Shown piece after piece: positions 16,752 through 24,990 of a stretch of DNA of 33,917 nt (positions are counted from its first letter, which is position 1; every line of letters starts with the position of its first letter). The DNA is taken from NCBI GenBank assembly GCA_007133615.1, contig SLMJ01000262.1:1-33917 (forward strand). The letters run 5' to 3'. Source of the DNA: Thermomicrobiaceae bacterium (lineage in GTDB: Bacteria; Chloroflexota; Chloroflexia; Thermomicrobiales; Thermomicrobiaceae). Both the position numbers and the translations under genes were made by a program. Under the pieces are notes generated by a model. It saw only the letters and a list, made by a program, of their open reading frames with translations. It had not been told where the DNA came from and searched no databases.

Positions 16752-17890
16752 TTCTGACCGACGACCTCATGCATCACGTCGAGATAGCGTTCGGCTGATC
16801 GCGCCCAACTGAACATGCTGGCCCGCCGTCGCAATTCGGTTCGGTACTCGTCGGGGCATCCTCGTTCGATCGCCGCGAGCAGCCCACTCGCGAGCGATGA
16901 CGGGTCTGGCAGGACGACCTCACCCAGGTTCCCGGCTACTTCGGGTAGCGCTCCGCGGTTTGAGACGACGAATGGTGTTCCAGTCGCCATCGCTTCAAGC
17001 AGGGGCAGGCCGAAACCTTCATACAGGCTTGCCGAAACGTAGAGATCCGACGCGCGATAGCAGCGAGCCAGCGTCATGTCGTCAACCTGGTCCAGGAATG
17101 TGATGTCGTGCCCGGTGGTCAGCCCATGCATCGCGGCGTGCTGTTCCGTCCGCTCGCGCCAATCCGGATTGCCGGGAGCTCCAACTTTCAATAGATGTGC
17201 CTGCGGATGAACATCGCGGATTCGCCGAAACGCTTCGATGAGAGCGCTGAAATTCTTCCGTGGATGCTCGGATCCAACCGCAAGCAAGAGCGGTCGGCCG
17301 ATCGAACAACTGAACTGCTCTCTGAGTGCGTGCTCAGCCTCGGGAACCGTTTCGTCGTATGAGAGAAGTTCTGCGCCGACGCCATTCGGGATTGTAATCA
17401 GACGGTCTTCAATCTCCGGAAGATGCTCGAGCAATCGTCCCGCCGTGAAGTTCGAGACGCTTATCACCCGCGTAGCGTGCACGAGACCGCGGAAGCTCTG
17501 CCGGATTCTCCAGCGCGTGAAAACGTCAAGGGCGATCAGGTCATCTGGAAAATCGACAATGCCGGCATCGTGGACGATCACAACTCCCGCGCAACCCTGA
17601 ACTAATCGAAGTGCTTCGGCTCGGGTTAGCTGCGGCAACAGAATGACGTCTGGTTGATGTGCTCTGGTGATCCCGCGTGGGATGGTCCGAAGCAGAGGAA
17701 GGGATGAACGAATGAAGTGCTCTTCCAGGAGCTCGACGCTCGCTCCCCAGTGATCGGCGAGACTCCAGAGCACCCGACCGACTCCCGAGGCTCTGGGATA
17801 CTGCTGAAGTTCTGGAACTCCGACCCTGATCGGGGTACTAGACACCCGCTGGACATAATCTGAGGCAGCGCCTGAAGTTGTGGCAGTCAT
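16748..17890 (-). CDS. Family 4 glycosyltransferase
   Basis: A 380-aa GT-B enzyme. The N-terminal half has RVGVPELQQYPRASGVGRVL, the glycine loop of this GT4 branch, and VIVHDAGIVDFPDD. The C-terminal donor domain has LLAVGSEHPRKNFSALIEAF, LLKVGAPGNPDW and the EX7E region [23 protein letters not shown], then ALPEVAGNLGEVVLPDP. It is clearly related to the next gene upstream (17887-19143): both share a VGSE-PRKN block, a KVG block and the LYEGFG motif, so the pair looks like a tandem duplication. The start overlaps the upstream stop as ATGA, and its own stop overlaps the DUF457 start the same way. Donor and acceptor sugars are unknown. Confidence 0.92.
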   Translation of the reverse strand: MTATTSGAASDYVQRVSSTPIRVGVPELQQYPRASGVGRVLWSLADHWGASVELLEEHFIRSSLPLLRTIPRGITRAHQPDVILLPQLTRAEALRLVQGCAGVVIVHDAGIVDFPDDLIALDVFTRWRIRQSFRGLVHATRVISVSNFTAGRLLEHLPEIEDRLITIPNGVGAELLSYDETVPEAEHALREQFSCSIGRPLLLAVGSEHPRKNFSALIEAFRRIRDVHPQAHLLKVGAPGNPDWRERTEQHAAMHGLTTGHDITFLDQVDDMTLARCYRASDLYVSASLYEGFGLPLLEAMATGTPFVVSNRGALPEVAGNLGEVVLPDPSSLASGLLAAIERGCPDEYRTELRRRASMFSWARSAERYLDVMHEVVGQK

Positions 17891-19143
17891 TGCATGACCG
17901 TCTTCTGCTGATCGTGTTGATCTGGTTGGGCCTTTCGCCTTTCAGGACGGCGAATCTCGAACAGCCGCCTCGTGCTACGCTTGCGCTCGGTTACCCGTGC
18001 GTATGCGTCGAGGGTTCGATCGGTGGTGTGTTCCCAGGTGAATCTCGCTGCCTGCTCGAATCCTGCATATTTCAGCCGGCGTTCCAGTGCCTGATCTGCA
18101 AGAATCTGGTTGATTGCCAGCGCAAGGCGGTAGTGTGAATCGGCGCCTGGCGCGAACTGGAGCGCCGCATCTCCGGCGAGCTCAGGGAGCGACGCTGCGT
18201 TCGAGCAGACAACGGGGGTACCGCACGCCATCGACTCCAGCACCGGAAAGCCGAACCCCTCATAGAGTGACGGCATTACACAGATCGTCGCGAGCGAATA
18301 CAGCGCCGGTAGATCAGACTCCGGCACATCTTCAAGGAAATGGATCGCATGCCGGATCCCGATTCGCTCCGCATGACTGATAAGTGACGCGCGTTCGGCC
18401 TGATTGTGGGGACGACCAACTTTGATCAGGTCCACGTCGTCGCGTTCATGATGCACGAGAGCCAACGCGTTGAGTAGCGTCTTCAGATTCTTCCTCGGAT
18501 CTTCCGAGCCGACGTAAATCAGGAACCGCCGGCCGGCAGGCAATTGATACCGCTCCAGGAGCTGCTGGAGTGGGGGAGTCGGCCTGAATCGTTGGTGATC
18601 GATACCAAGGTGTACGACGCCGATCCGATCTCCCGGTAGCGAGAGCTCACGAATCAGACTTTGTCTGGTGAATTCTGAATCCGCAACGATGTAGTCCGCT
18701 CTCCGGAGGCCCCGCATTGCCAGGGCATCGAAACGGCGATCGAAGACACCGCGGTAACTGGTGAGATCTGGATTGTCCCGCAGAAGATACGGAATGATGT
18801 CGTGGACGGTAACGATCGTCGGCACTGATGGTTTTCGAATCATCAGCAGCGACGCCAGATTCTGACTGCTGACATGCAGCACGCGAGTCTCCGGGTACGC
18901 CGCCCAGACGGGATAGTTCGACAGAAATGCTGGAACATCGATGTGCAGGCGATCCCTGAGGATCCGCGTGATCATGCGATCTCGAGGGACCCACGGCGAT
19001 ACGCGCTCAATGCCTACACCGCGATTGCGGAGTTTGTGCTCGAGCATGTTGACATAGCGGCCGACGCCGGTGAGAGATTGGCCGGGTTTGGCGAGCAGAC
19101 CGATCGTGAGGTGGCCGTTCGCCTCGTACAGTGAAGTTACCAC
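17887..19143 (-). CDS. Family 4 glycosyltransferase with basic C-terminal extension
   Basis: A 418-aa GT4 enzyme starting at GTG 19143, with AGGAG about nine bases upstream and seven bases of overlap with the preceding gene. The acceptor domain has LAKPGQSLTGVGRYVNML and VTVHDIIPYLLRDNPDL. The donor domain has LIYVGSEDPRKNLKTLLNAL, LIKVGRPHN and LYEGFGFPVLESMACGTPV, then ASLPELAGDAALQFAPG. After the usual end of the fold there are about 35 extra residues rich in Arg, Lys and Gln (KRSTRRLFEIRRPERRKAQ...). Such a tail could bind acidic membrane lipid, but this is a guess. It is the likely paralogue of the GT4 immediately downstream. Confidence 0.92.
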   Translation of the reverse strand: MVTSLYEANGHLTIGLLAKPGQSLTGVGRYVNMLEHKLRNRGVGIERVSPWVPRDRMITRILRDRLHIDVPAFLSNYPVWAAYPETRVLHVSSQNLASLLMIRKPSVPTIVTVHDIIPYLLRDNPDLTSYRGVFDRRFDALAMRGLRRADYIVADSEFTRQSLIRELSLPGDRIGVVHLGIDHQRFRPTPPLQQLLERYQLPAGRRFLIYVGSEDPRKNLKTLLNALALVHHERDDVDLIKVGRPHNQAERASLISHAERIGIRHAIHFLEDVPESDLPALYSLATICVMPSLYEGFGFPVLESMACGTPVVCSNAASLPELAGDAALQFAPGADSHYRLALAINQILADQALERRLKYAGFEQAARFTWEHTTDRTLDAYARVTERKRSTRRLFEIRRPERRKAQPDQHDQQKTVMQ

Positions 19144-20246
19144 GCCTTCCGTCTCCTCTCACTCAGCAGATCGAACAGCGGAAGCGCGGTTACGAAGAAG
19201 TCAATCATCGCCAGCGCTGGTGCCATCACAACGTAACGCGACGGAAATGGCTGCGTTGCCTCGCGTGACGCTGATGCGGCCTGGCGCACTCGCACTGTTG
19301 AGGCATAGATAATCAAAACTGCCCAGATCAGAAGAAAGATCCGGTGAAGCAGCAGTCCAACGACCGGCAATCCCGTCATCACCAGTCCAAGCCCGATCGT
19401 CTTCCATGTCGCAATGACATCATTACGAGCATCGAACTTCGGTCCGAAAAGGATGAGGTTGCGGAGCCATCTCGACTGCTTGCGGCGGTATTCATCGAAC
19501 GTTGTCGGATAGGACGATGCTATGCTGCTGTGTGGCAGATATCTGATCCTGATCCCGGCGGATTGCAGACGTTTGGCGAGGTGATAGTCCGTTCCGGTAG
19601 GCGCTTCAAAATCCAGCCCACCGATTGCATCGATCGCTGAACGTGCAACGGCGGCGTGTCGCCCTAAGATCCCATCGATGTATTCGCCGTTTCGTGCTGC
19701 AGCAGCGAGATCGCGAGCCCAGATGTGGTGTGCCAGGATCGAATTCACCTGCGACTCGAGAGGGTGGGACGTTCCCGTGACCGCGCGTTCCCGGCCAGAG
19801 ATGATCGGCTCCACCAGTTGCCGAAGCGCGTCTTCATCGAACCGGCAGTCTGCATCTGTGAAGTAGATAATGTCGCCGGTGGCGTGCGGCAGGCACCGGG
19901 CGAGCGCCCGCTGTTTCCCTTCTCCGGGGATTTGTTCGATTACGCGAACTCTCGGATGGGAATATCGGCGTGCCCGTTCGTAGGTATCGTCCGAACCGCC
20001 AGCACAGATGATCAGTTCGCAGTTCGGATAGCTCATTCTGAAGAACGATCTGATATGAGCGTCAATGTTGGCCGCCTCGTTCCACGCAGCGACAATCGCG
20101 CTTACGGCGGGCCGTGCAGGATCGTCGCCAGCGAACGTGCCGGGACGTGTGTCCGGTTTTTTCGCACTCGGGACGATTGCCGCGGCAACTCCGAATGCGG
20201 CGGCTACATCCAGAAAGCTGAAGTGTGCTGAGAGTCCTCGTCTCAT
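19137..20246 (-). CDS. Family 2 glycosyltransferase, membrane-bound processive type
   Basis: A 369-aa GT2 protein. A moderately hydrophobic N-terminal stretch (residues 8-26) precedes the GT-A domain: SAIVAAWNEAANIDAHI, IICAGGSDDTYE, the metal-binding DADC at 131-134, GTDYHLAKRL at 218-226 and the acceptor motif KQSRW at 256-260. The last is close to the Q(Q/R)xRW motif of processive enzymes such as cellulose and hyaluronan synthases. Two or three TM helices follow (about 275-305 and 335-360). This suggests a chain-extending or lipid-linked acceptor role at the membrane. Of two adjacent ATGs, the second (20246) forms TGATG with the upstream stop and has better spacing to GGA, as in asnB, so it is used in place of the track's 20249. 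Confidence 0.88.
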   Translation of the reverse strand: MRRGLSAHFSFLDVAAAFGVAAAIVPSAKKPDTRPGTFAGDDPARPAVSAIVAAWNEAANIDAHIRSFFRMSYPNCELIICAGGSDDTYERARRYSHPRVRVIEQIPGEGKQRALARCLPHATGDIIYFTDADCRFDEDALRQLVEPIISGRERAVTGTSHPLESQVNSILAHHIWARDLAAAARNGEYIDGILGRHAAVARSAIDAIGGLDFEAPTGTDYHLAKRLQSAGIRIRYLPHSSIASSYPTTFDEYRRKQSRWLRNLILFGPKFDARNDVIATWKTIGLGLVMTGLPVVGLLLHRIFLLIWAVLIIYASTVRVRQAASASREATQPFPSRYVVMAPALAMIDFFVTALPLFDLLSERRRKAW

Positions 20247-20256
20247 CATCGGATCC
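20244..20256 (-). repeat. 13-base repeat at the (alpha/alpha)6-GT2 junction (copy 2)
   Basis: Identical to 14642-14654. Both copies encode the final Ile-Arg-stop of the upstream protein and the ATGATG start of the next. Confidence 0.45.
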
Positions 20257-21646
20257 AGAACTCTTTCGCGGCGACCTGCGGATGTGCCTCACCTTTGACC
20301 CAGAGGTACCGGAGTTCATCCTCCTTTGTGATTTCCACTCGTTCGCATGTCTCCCGGAACAGGTATTCATCTCTGAGGAATGTGGCTGACCGAACGAACT
20401 CGCTCGGACTAGCCGATGGAAGCGGGTCTTCGGAAACATGTCGGGAGAGATAACGAAAGGCTTTGTCACACCATCCAGCAACATGAAGCAGGTCTCGAAC
20501 ATCCGGGAGTTCAGACGCCTTCCAACCCGACTGGCATTCGAACTTCGTTGCCGTCTGGATTCCTCCAGTCTCGTCCTGGCCGTTGAGCATTCGTGACAGC
20601 ACCGCCTCGTGCGTTGCAAAGGTTTCAAACGGCGAGATCAGATCAAATGCAAGCAGGATGTCGCCCAGAGGCGCAATCCACATCGGCCCGGTGCTGGTCC
20701 GTCCATCCGGGTACACAACTGTCGGGATGGAACCATCGTCAACGACCCACCTATCGATGAAACGCATTGCTGCTACGGCCGCGTCGATATAGCGCTCGGA
20801 ACCAGTGAGCGACCAGGCTTCCAGCAGTGCGGGGATACAGCGCGCAATGTATATGGGGAAATACTTATCAATCTGTTGCGAGCCAAAGCTGTTCTGTGCG
20901 ATCGCTCCATCGAATGGCGAGTCTGCTCGAATTTGATGGTCGAGAATGTGGTTGATCGTCGGGATCGCGTAACGATCAATCAGTTCGGCATCACCAGACA
21001 TTGTCGCGAGGCTGATCAGTGCATTCGACGCCGTGGCGGCCTTGTTTGGAACGAAGGACGCGTCCGGCTTGCCATCCGATATGCGCTGTCGTTCCTCATC
21101 CCAGAGACGCTCCAGATAGACATGCCTGATGTTCTGCCCGGCAGCGTTGAACGGCATCATCCAGGACTCGTTCCCGTCTTGGCGCAGAGCCGACGCCAGT
21201 CGCAAAAGCGCAACGTCGCAGGCCGCCTCGTGCGGAGTCCCCATCCGCGCTGGATTCATCTCGAACCCGGAGAACGCGAACGTGCCGTCGGACTGCTGGC
21301 CGCCGATCAGATCCTGCCCGGCGCGAATTGCCCGCTCTCGCCAGCGTGATTCGCCGGTGCGTTGCCACAGGTTGAGATAGCCGGTGATGATGCCTTCGTA
21401 TCGCCAATCGAGACCCGCTCCGGTATAGGTGAAGCACTGCTGCCACCAGTGGCAGACCGGTCCGCCGTATCCACCGGGACCGTGCATCGTTTCCAGCCAG
21501 GCGTCGAGCCTCGCCACCGCGAGGTTGATCGTTCGACGTTCTATGGAACTCGGGAGTTTGCTATCAGGCTCCGTGGCCAGCGTGTTGGCCATCCGTGGAT
21601 CATCGATCTGTTCACGACGCTGATGCGGTGCCGTTTGCTGAATCAT
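20246..21646 (-). CDS. Six-hairpin (alpha/alpha)6-barrel-like protein, possible glycan-active enzyme
   Basis: A 466-aa soluble protein with no signal peptide and no TM helix. Its sequence is a series of helical hairpins with aromatic-rich turns such as HWWQQCFTYTGAGLDWRYEG, GYLNLWQRTGESRWRERA, LEAWSLTGSERYIDAAVAAM and ALISLATMSGDAELIDRYA. Repeats of the type W-x-x-T-G-x-x-x-[WY] and helix-helix spacing are typical of six-hairpin glycosidases, isomerases and epimerases. I cannot name the exact family or a catalytic acid. It could be a cytoplasmic sugar hydrolase, a lyase, or a non-catalytic scaffold. The ATG at 21646 overlaps the upstream stop as ATGA; an internal ATG (MANTLATEPD) at 21592 is possible. 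Its neighbours on both sides belong to glycan assembly. Confidence 0.72.
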   Translation of the reverse strand: MIQQTAPHQRREQIDDPRMANTLATEPDSKLPSSIERRTINLAVARLDAWLETMHGPGGYGGPVCHWWQQCFTYTGAGLDWRYEGIITGYLNLWQRTGESRWRERAIRAGQDLIGGQQSDGTFAFSGFEMNPARMGTPHEAACDVALLRLASALRQDGNESWMMPFNAAGQNIRHVYLERLWDEERQRISDGKPDASFVPNKAATASNALISLATMSGDAELIDRYAIPTINHILDHQIRADSPFDGAIAQNSFGSQQIDKYFPIYIARCIPALLEAWSLTGSERYIDAAVAAMRFIDRWVVDDGSIPTVVYPDGRTSTGPMWIAPLGDILLAFDLISPFETFATHEAVLSRMLNGQDETGGIQTATKFECQSGWKASELPDVRDLLHVAGWCDKAFRYLSRHVSEDPLPSASPSEFVRSATFLRDEYLFRETCERVEITKEDELRYLWVKGEAHPQVAAKEFWIR

Positions 21647-22218
21647 CTTCGCAGGCCTGTCTTCCGGGCACAGATCAGTGCAACGGTTGAGAACTGTCGA
21701 TCGAGCTGATCCGAGCAGTACAGTTCCTTTGATCGGGCAAGAAACCGATCCGCCATATCGTTCCGACCAACCCGCTCCATGATGCGACCAAGTCCATTGA
21801 GTCCGATGGACCGGGCGGTGTGGATTCCGAAGATCTGTTGAATCGTGAATCCGTGTTGTGCGATCGACTGCGTCAACTCACCGGACCCCGTGAGACGCGT
21901 CCCGATCGCGGAGCGTGTCCAGCACGTGTTGTCTGGCAGCAATCTGGACAGCGGGAGAGATGCGACGATACTCAGAAGTCCCTCATTGCAGAGCCTGGAA
22001 GTGATTTCGAGAAGGTCTTCGTTAATCGAGTGGCGGATCGGTTCGATCCAGATGGCGCTGGCAGTGAGCGAAGGAACTTCGCCGCCGAATCCTCGCAAGC
22101 TCATTTCTTCCTCGAGTTCGGGAAGATTCAAGAGAACGAATGGATGTCCCTGCTGGCCTGAAATCGTTCCGATTGCGTCCAGCGCATAGCGGTATTCGTG
22201 CGGTACCCGGCAGTTCAT
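21643..22218 (-). CDS. Uncharacterised 191-aa protein resembling the C-terminal half of a methyltransferase
   Basis: The last 70 residues (HGFTIQQIFGIHTARSIGLNGLGRIMERVG ... STVALICARKTG) resemble the end of class I SAM-dependent methyltransferases, where an AGF-type strand is followed by a helical cap and a final beta-hairpin. The N-terminal half has no glycine-rich SAM motif (E/DxGxGxG) and starts with a polar stretch, PHEYRYALDAIGTI, like the region in methyltransferases just after the nucleotide-binding part. It may therefore be a truncated or non-catalytic relative, or a different fold altogether. The start has only a weak GGTAG upstream. It lies five bases after the GT4 stop and overlaps the (alpha/alpha)6-like gene by ATGA, so it is firmly within the operon. 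Confidence 0.65.
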   Translation of the reverse strand: MNCRVPHEYRYALDAIGTISGQQGHPFVLLNLPELEEEMSLRGFGGEVPSLTASAIWIEPIRHSINEDLLEITSRLCNEGLLSIVASLPLSRLLPDNTCWTRSAIGTRLTGSGELTQSIAQHGFTIQQIFGIHTARSIGLNGLGRIMERVGRNDMADRFLARSKELYCSDQLDRQFSTVALICARKTGLRR

Positions 22219-22223
22219 TCCAG

Positions 22224-23414
22224 CTACCGCCTCTCGCTCGCTGGCAACGGTGCCGGCTCCAGGGCGCGACGTGGTACCAGAGAGTCGTAGAGCGATTCGA
22301 GTTTGTCGCCAATCGACCGCCAGCTGAACTGACGTTCAACGTACGAGCGCCCCGCGGCACCGAGTTGCTCTCGGTACGTCTTGTTATCAATCATGTGTTG
22401 CAGGGCGGTCCGCAGTTCATCGATTTCTCCCGGCTTGACCAGTCGTCCTGTTTCGTTGTCTCGAACAACTTCGCGGACCCCGGGCAGCCGACTGGCGATA
22501 ACCGGCGTCCCGCAAGCCATCGATTCCACCAGAACCAGCCCGAACGCTTCTCCCATGGTGGTCGATGGCAACACTGTGACGTCAGCTGCCTGATACCAGC
22601 GTGGCAGATCCTCGTTCGTCACTTTGCCGGTGAACCGCACTCTATGGGCGATTCCCAGCGCACGGGCTGTATCCTGGTAATGCGACCTGAGATCGCCATC
22701 GCCGACGATTACCCCGAGAACAGTGTCGTCGAGTCCGCACAGTGCCTGAAGGAAGTGATCGACACCCTTGAAGTAATGTGCCCGGTCGAGACGAGCCACC
22801 AGCACGGCGACGGATTGTTCTATCGGGATATTCAGGCGGCGACGGACTTCCGGCCTGGACTCGGCTGGAATGAACGTATCAACATCGACGCCGTTCGGGA
22901 GCACGCCAACCCTGTCCTGAACATCTTCGAGCATGGGAAAGACGTGGGATTGTTTCGCGTAATCTGCAGTAGTGAAAAGGACTCGCTTCGCGGACCGTAA
23001 CGTGAATCGGCCGGCCGTTTCGCGAAGTCCGCGCTCCAGGTGCCGCATCGGACCGTCCAGAAGAACGTCCTGATGGTACGTAACGACAAGCGGAATTCGA
23101 TTCCAGTAGGCTGAAATCGCTGCCAGTTCACCACCGATGAATGGGTAATGCAGGTGTATCAAGTCAAAATCACGAAGCGCCCGAAACAGCCCTGGTATCG
23201 CCGGCGCGTTGCCGTATCGCAGCCAGACCGGCAGTCGATGCACCGTGATTCCGTCCAGCTGCTCGCGATCGGCCAGACCTGGAGCGCCAGCGGTGATGAC
23301 GTGAACGTCGACTCCCCGACGTACAAGTTCCCGGCAGTTTTCCAGGCAGACATTGCCTGTCCCGCCGGGATACGGCGGGAATGTAGCCGAAACATGTGCA
23401 ACCCGCATCGCCAT
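22224..23414 (-). CDS. Family 4 glycosyltransferase
   Basis: A 396-aa GT4 enzyme. The N-terminus MRVAHVSATFPPYPGGTGNVCLENCREL is the classic GT4 opening with the PGGxG loop. The donor domain has AVLVARLDRAHYFKGVDHFLQAL, VIVGDGDLRSHYQ, the EX7E region MGEAFGLVLVESMACGTPV and LPGVREVVRDNETGRLV. It resembles PimB/CapM-like enzymes more than the other GT4s in this cluster. The ORF-track start at 23504 includes a shadow of rfbC. The ATG at 23414 forms TGATG with the rfbC stop; a second ATG two codons later (23408) is an equally reasonable start. It follows rfbC and rfbD, so a dTDP-deoxyhexose donor or acceptor is plausible but unproven. Confidence 0.91.
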   Translation of the reverse strand: MAMRVAHVSATFPPYPGGTGNVCLENCRELVRRGVDVHVITAGAPGLADREQLDGITVHRLPVWLRYGNAPAIPGLFRALRDFDLIHLHYPFIGGELAAISAYWNRIPLVVTYHQDVLLDGPMRHLERGLRETAGRFTLRSAKRVLFTTADYAKQSHVFPMLEDVQDRVGVLPNGVDVDTFIPAESRPEVRRRLNIPIEQSVAVLVARLDRAHYFKGVDHFLQALCGLDDTVLGVIVGDGDLRSHYQDTARALGIAHRVRFTGKVTNEDLPRWYQAADVTVLPSTTMGEAFGLVLVESMACGTPVIASRLPGVREVVRDNETGRLVKPGEIDELRTALQHMIDNKTYREQLGAAGRSYVERQFSWRSIGDKLESLYDSLVPRRALEPAPLPASERR

Positions 23415-24094
23415 CAGGATTGCCGTTCCGTTGATGCGCCAACTGCGTGCCGTTGATCGAGCGAAGACAGCAGAAAGTGGTCTGACCGCGGATCGACTGC
23501 CCATTGTTCAAGCGTCAAGCCGTTGCGATCTTTGTCGGTTATTCGCGGATTATTCTCGCGCGCCTCGTTTAGCATCGAGACCAGGTCGGGCGATGTCGGC
23601 GACCAGTCGATATCCCGGGAGAATGGCGAGATGCCGGCTTCGCACCCCGGACTGTACTCGCCGGAACAGAGGTATTCGATCGTGGTGTCCTCCGGAAAGT
23701 AGTTGCCGTGGGCGAATCCGGGTGGAACCCAGATCCACTGGTCAATATCCGCGTCTGGATCGGCTGGCATGTCGCAGGCGATCGCCTGCCCGAAGGTTGG
23801 GCTATCCCTCCGGATGTCGAGCACCAGGTCGACCATCCGTCCCTGGAGCGTGCGAACCAGTTTTCCCATGTACGGGTTCCACTGAAAGTGCAATCCCCGG
23901 ATCGTTCCGGCCCGCGAAAAACTCATATTCATCTGCACGAACTCGATCCCGCTCATGAAGTTATCCGGACCGAGTTGCTCGAAATCACTGCGACGGTAGT
24001 GTTCGGTGAAGTAGCCACGATCGTCCCGGAAGCGGGCGAACTGAATGACCCTGATCTCCGGGATGGACAATTCGAAGACGTCATGAATCTTCAT
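23414..24094 (-). CDS. rfbC: dTDP-4-dehydrorhamnose 3,5-epimerase-like enzyme
   Basis: A 226-aa cupin of the RmlC family. DDRGYFTEHYRRSDF, the catalytic-base motif IRGLHFQ (H69), DLVLDIRRDSPTFG and WVPPGFAHGNYF are all present, and a tyrosine in GEYSPG (Y147) matches the position of the catalytic tyrosine. It would epimerise dTDP-4-keto-6-deoxyglucose at C3 and C5, or a related keto sugar. It is about 40 residues longer than a typical RmlC, with an extra tail (DHFLLSSLDQRHAVGASTERQS). The start overlaps the rfbD stop as ATGA. RfbA and RfbB, which would make the substrate, are not in the window. Related 3,5- or 3-epimerases acting on other nucleotide sugars are possible. Confidence 0.9.
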   Translation of the reverse strand: MKIHDVFELSIPEIRVIQFARFRDDRGYFTEHYRRSDFEQLGPDNFMSGIEFVQMNMSFSRAGTIRGLHFQWNPYMGKLVRTLQGRMVDLVLDIRRDSPTFGQAIACDMPADPDADIDQWIWVPPGFAHGNYFPEDTTIEYLCSGEYSPGCEAGISPFSRDIDWSPTSPDLVSMLNEARENNPRITDKDRNGLTLEQWAVDPRSDHFLLSSLDQRHAVGASTERQS

Positions 24095-24990
24095 CGCGGA
24101 ACCGCCTTCCTCGCTGTGCCCCCAACGTGGAAGACCAGGTCTTTCTCACGGAGATACTGCTCGAGGGCCTCGCCCCAATGGCGAAGGCGATCGACCTCGT
24201 TGTTTCCCAGGGTCAGGCTATCGAGGGCCGAGTAGGACGGCCGTCGCGCTCGGTCCCGGGCGTACTCCGTCTGGACTGGTTCGATCGTTGCCCGAACACC
24301 CGCAATCTTGAGCGCTTCGCAGGCGAATTCATACCAGGAGCACTCGCCCTCGTTCGTGACGTGAACCAAACCGGTCACTTCATTCTGAATCAGATCGCGG
24401 ATTGTTCTGGCCAGATCAGCCGTGTTCGTTGGCGATAGCACCTGGTCGTTAACCACCCGGAGTTGTTCTCCCGAGCGCGCCTTGGTGACCATCAGTTCCG
24501 GGAACGTCCACCCTTTGCGACTCGTCGCGAGACCGAAGAGTCCGGCGGTCCGAACGATCAGATGGCGATTCGAACTGGTCATTATCATTCGCTCACCGGC
24601 GCGCTTGGTGACGCCATACATGTTCAGCGGATGCGTGGTGGCATCTTCACGAAACGGGTTGCGGCGTGACCTGACGGCTCCTCCGAACACGTAGTCAGTC
24701 GAAATGTAGGCGACTCCAGCGCCGATCTCGTTGGCTGCCCGCGCGACATTGCAGGCTCCGGAGGCGTTGACTGCGTAGGCAAGCGCCGAGTTACGTTCGC
24801 ATTCTTCAACGTTGTGAACTGCCGCGGTGTTGATAACCCAGTCGGGCCGATACGCCTGCATCGCCGCGATTACGGAAACGGCGTCCCGGACATCGAGGTC
24901 ATCGTGAGTCAGTCCCACTGCCTCATCGTCAAAGACAGACATCAGGTCCTGACCGAGTTGACCGTTCGCGCCGATAATCATCACGGTCAT
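24091..24990 (-). CDS. rfbD: dTDP-4-dehydrorhamnose reductase
   Basis: A 299-aa short-chain dehydrogenase of the RmlD family. The NAD(P)-binding motif is IGANGQLGQDL (G7, G10, G13). The family strand YISTDYVFGG follows at about 95-104, and the catalytic pair is Y125 and K129 in MYGVTKRAGE. Length and motifs are standard for the enzyme that makes dTDP-L-rhamnose from the 4-keto sugar, the step after RfbC. Its start overlaps the stop of the upstream SDR gene by ATGA, and its stop overlaps rfbC likewise, so the three are translated together. The rhamnosyltransferase-like GT2 two genes upstream is a likely user of the product. Confidence 0.92.
   Translation of the reverse strand: MTVMIIGANGQLGQDLMSVFDDEAVGLTHDDLDVRDAVSVIAAMQAYRPDWVINTAAVHNVEECERNSALAYAVNASGACNVARAANEIGAGVAYISTDYVFGGAVRSRRNPFREDATTHPLNMYGVTKRAGERMIMTSSNRHLIVRTAGLFGLATSRKGWTFPELMVTKARSGEQLRVVNDQVLSPTNTADLARTIRDLIQNEVTGLVHVTNEGECSWYEFACEALKIAGVRATIEPVQTEYARDRARRPSYSALDSLTLGNNEVDRLRHWGEALEQYLREKDLVFHVGGTARKAVPR

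Noticed and set aside
22140-23000. 286-aa plus-strand ORF opposite the GT4 gene at 22224
   Set aside because: Shadow of a conserved GT4 gene in another frame.
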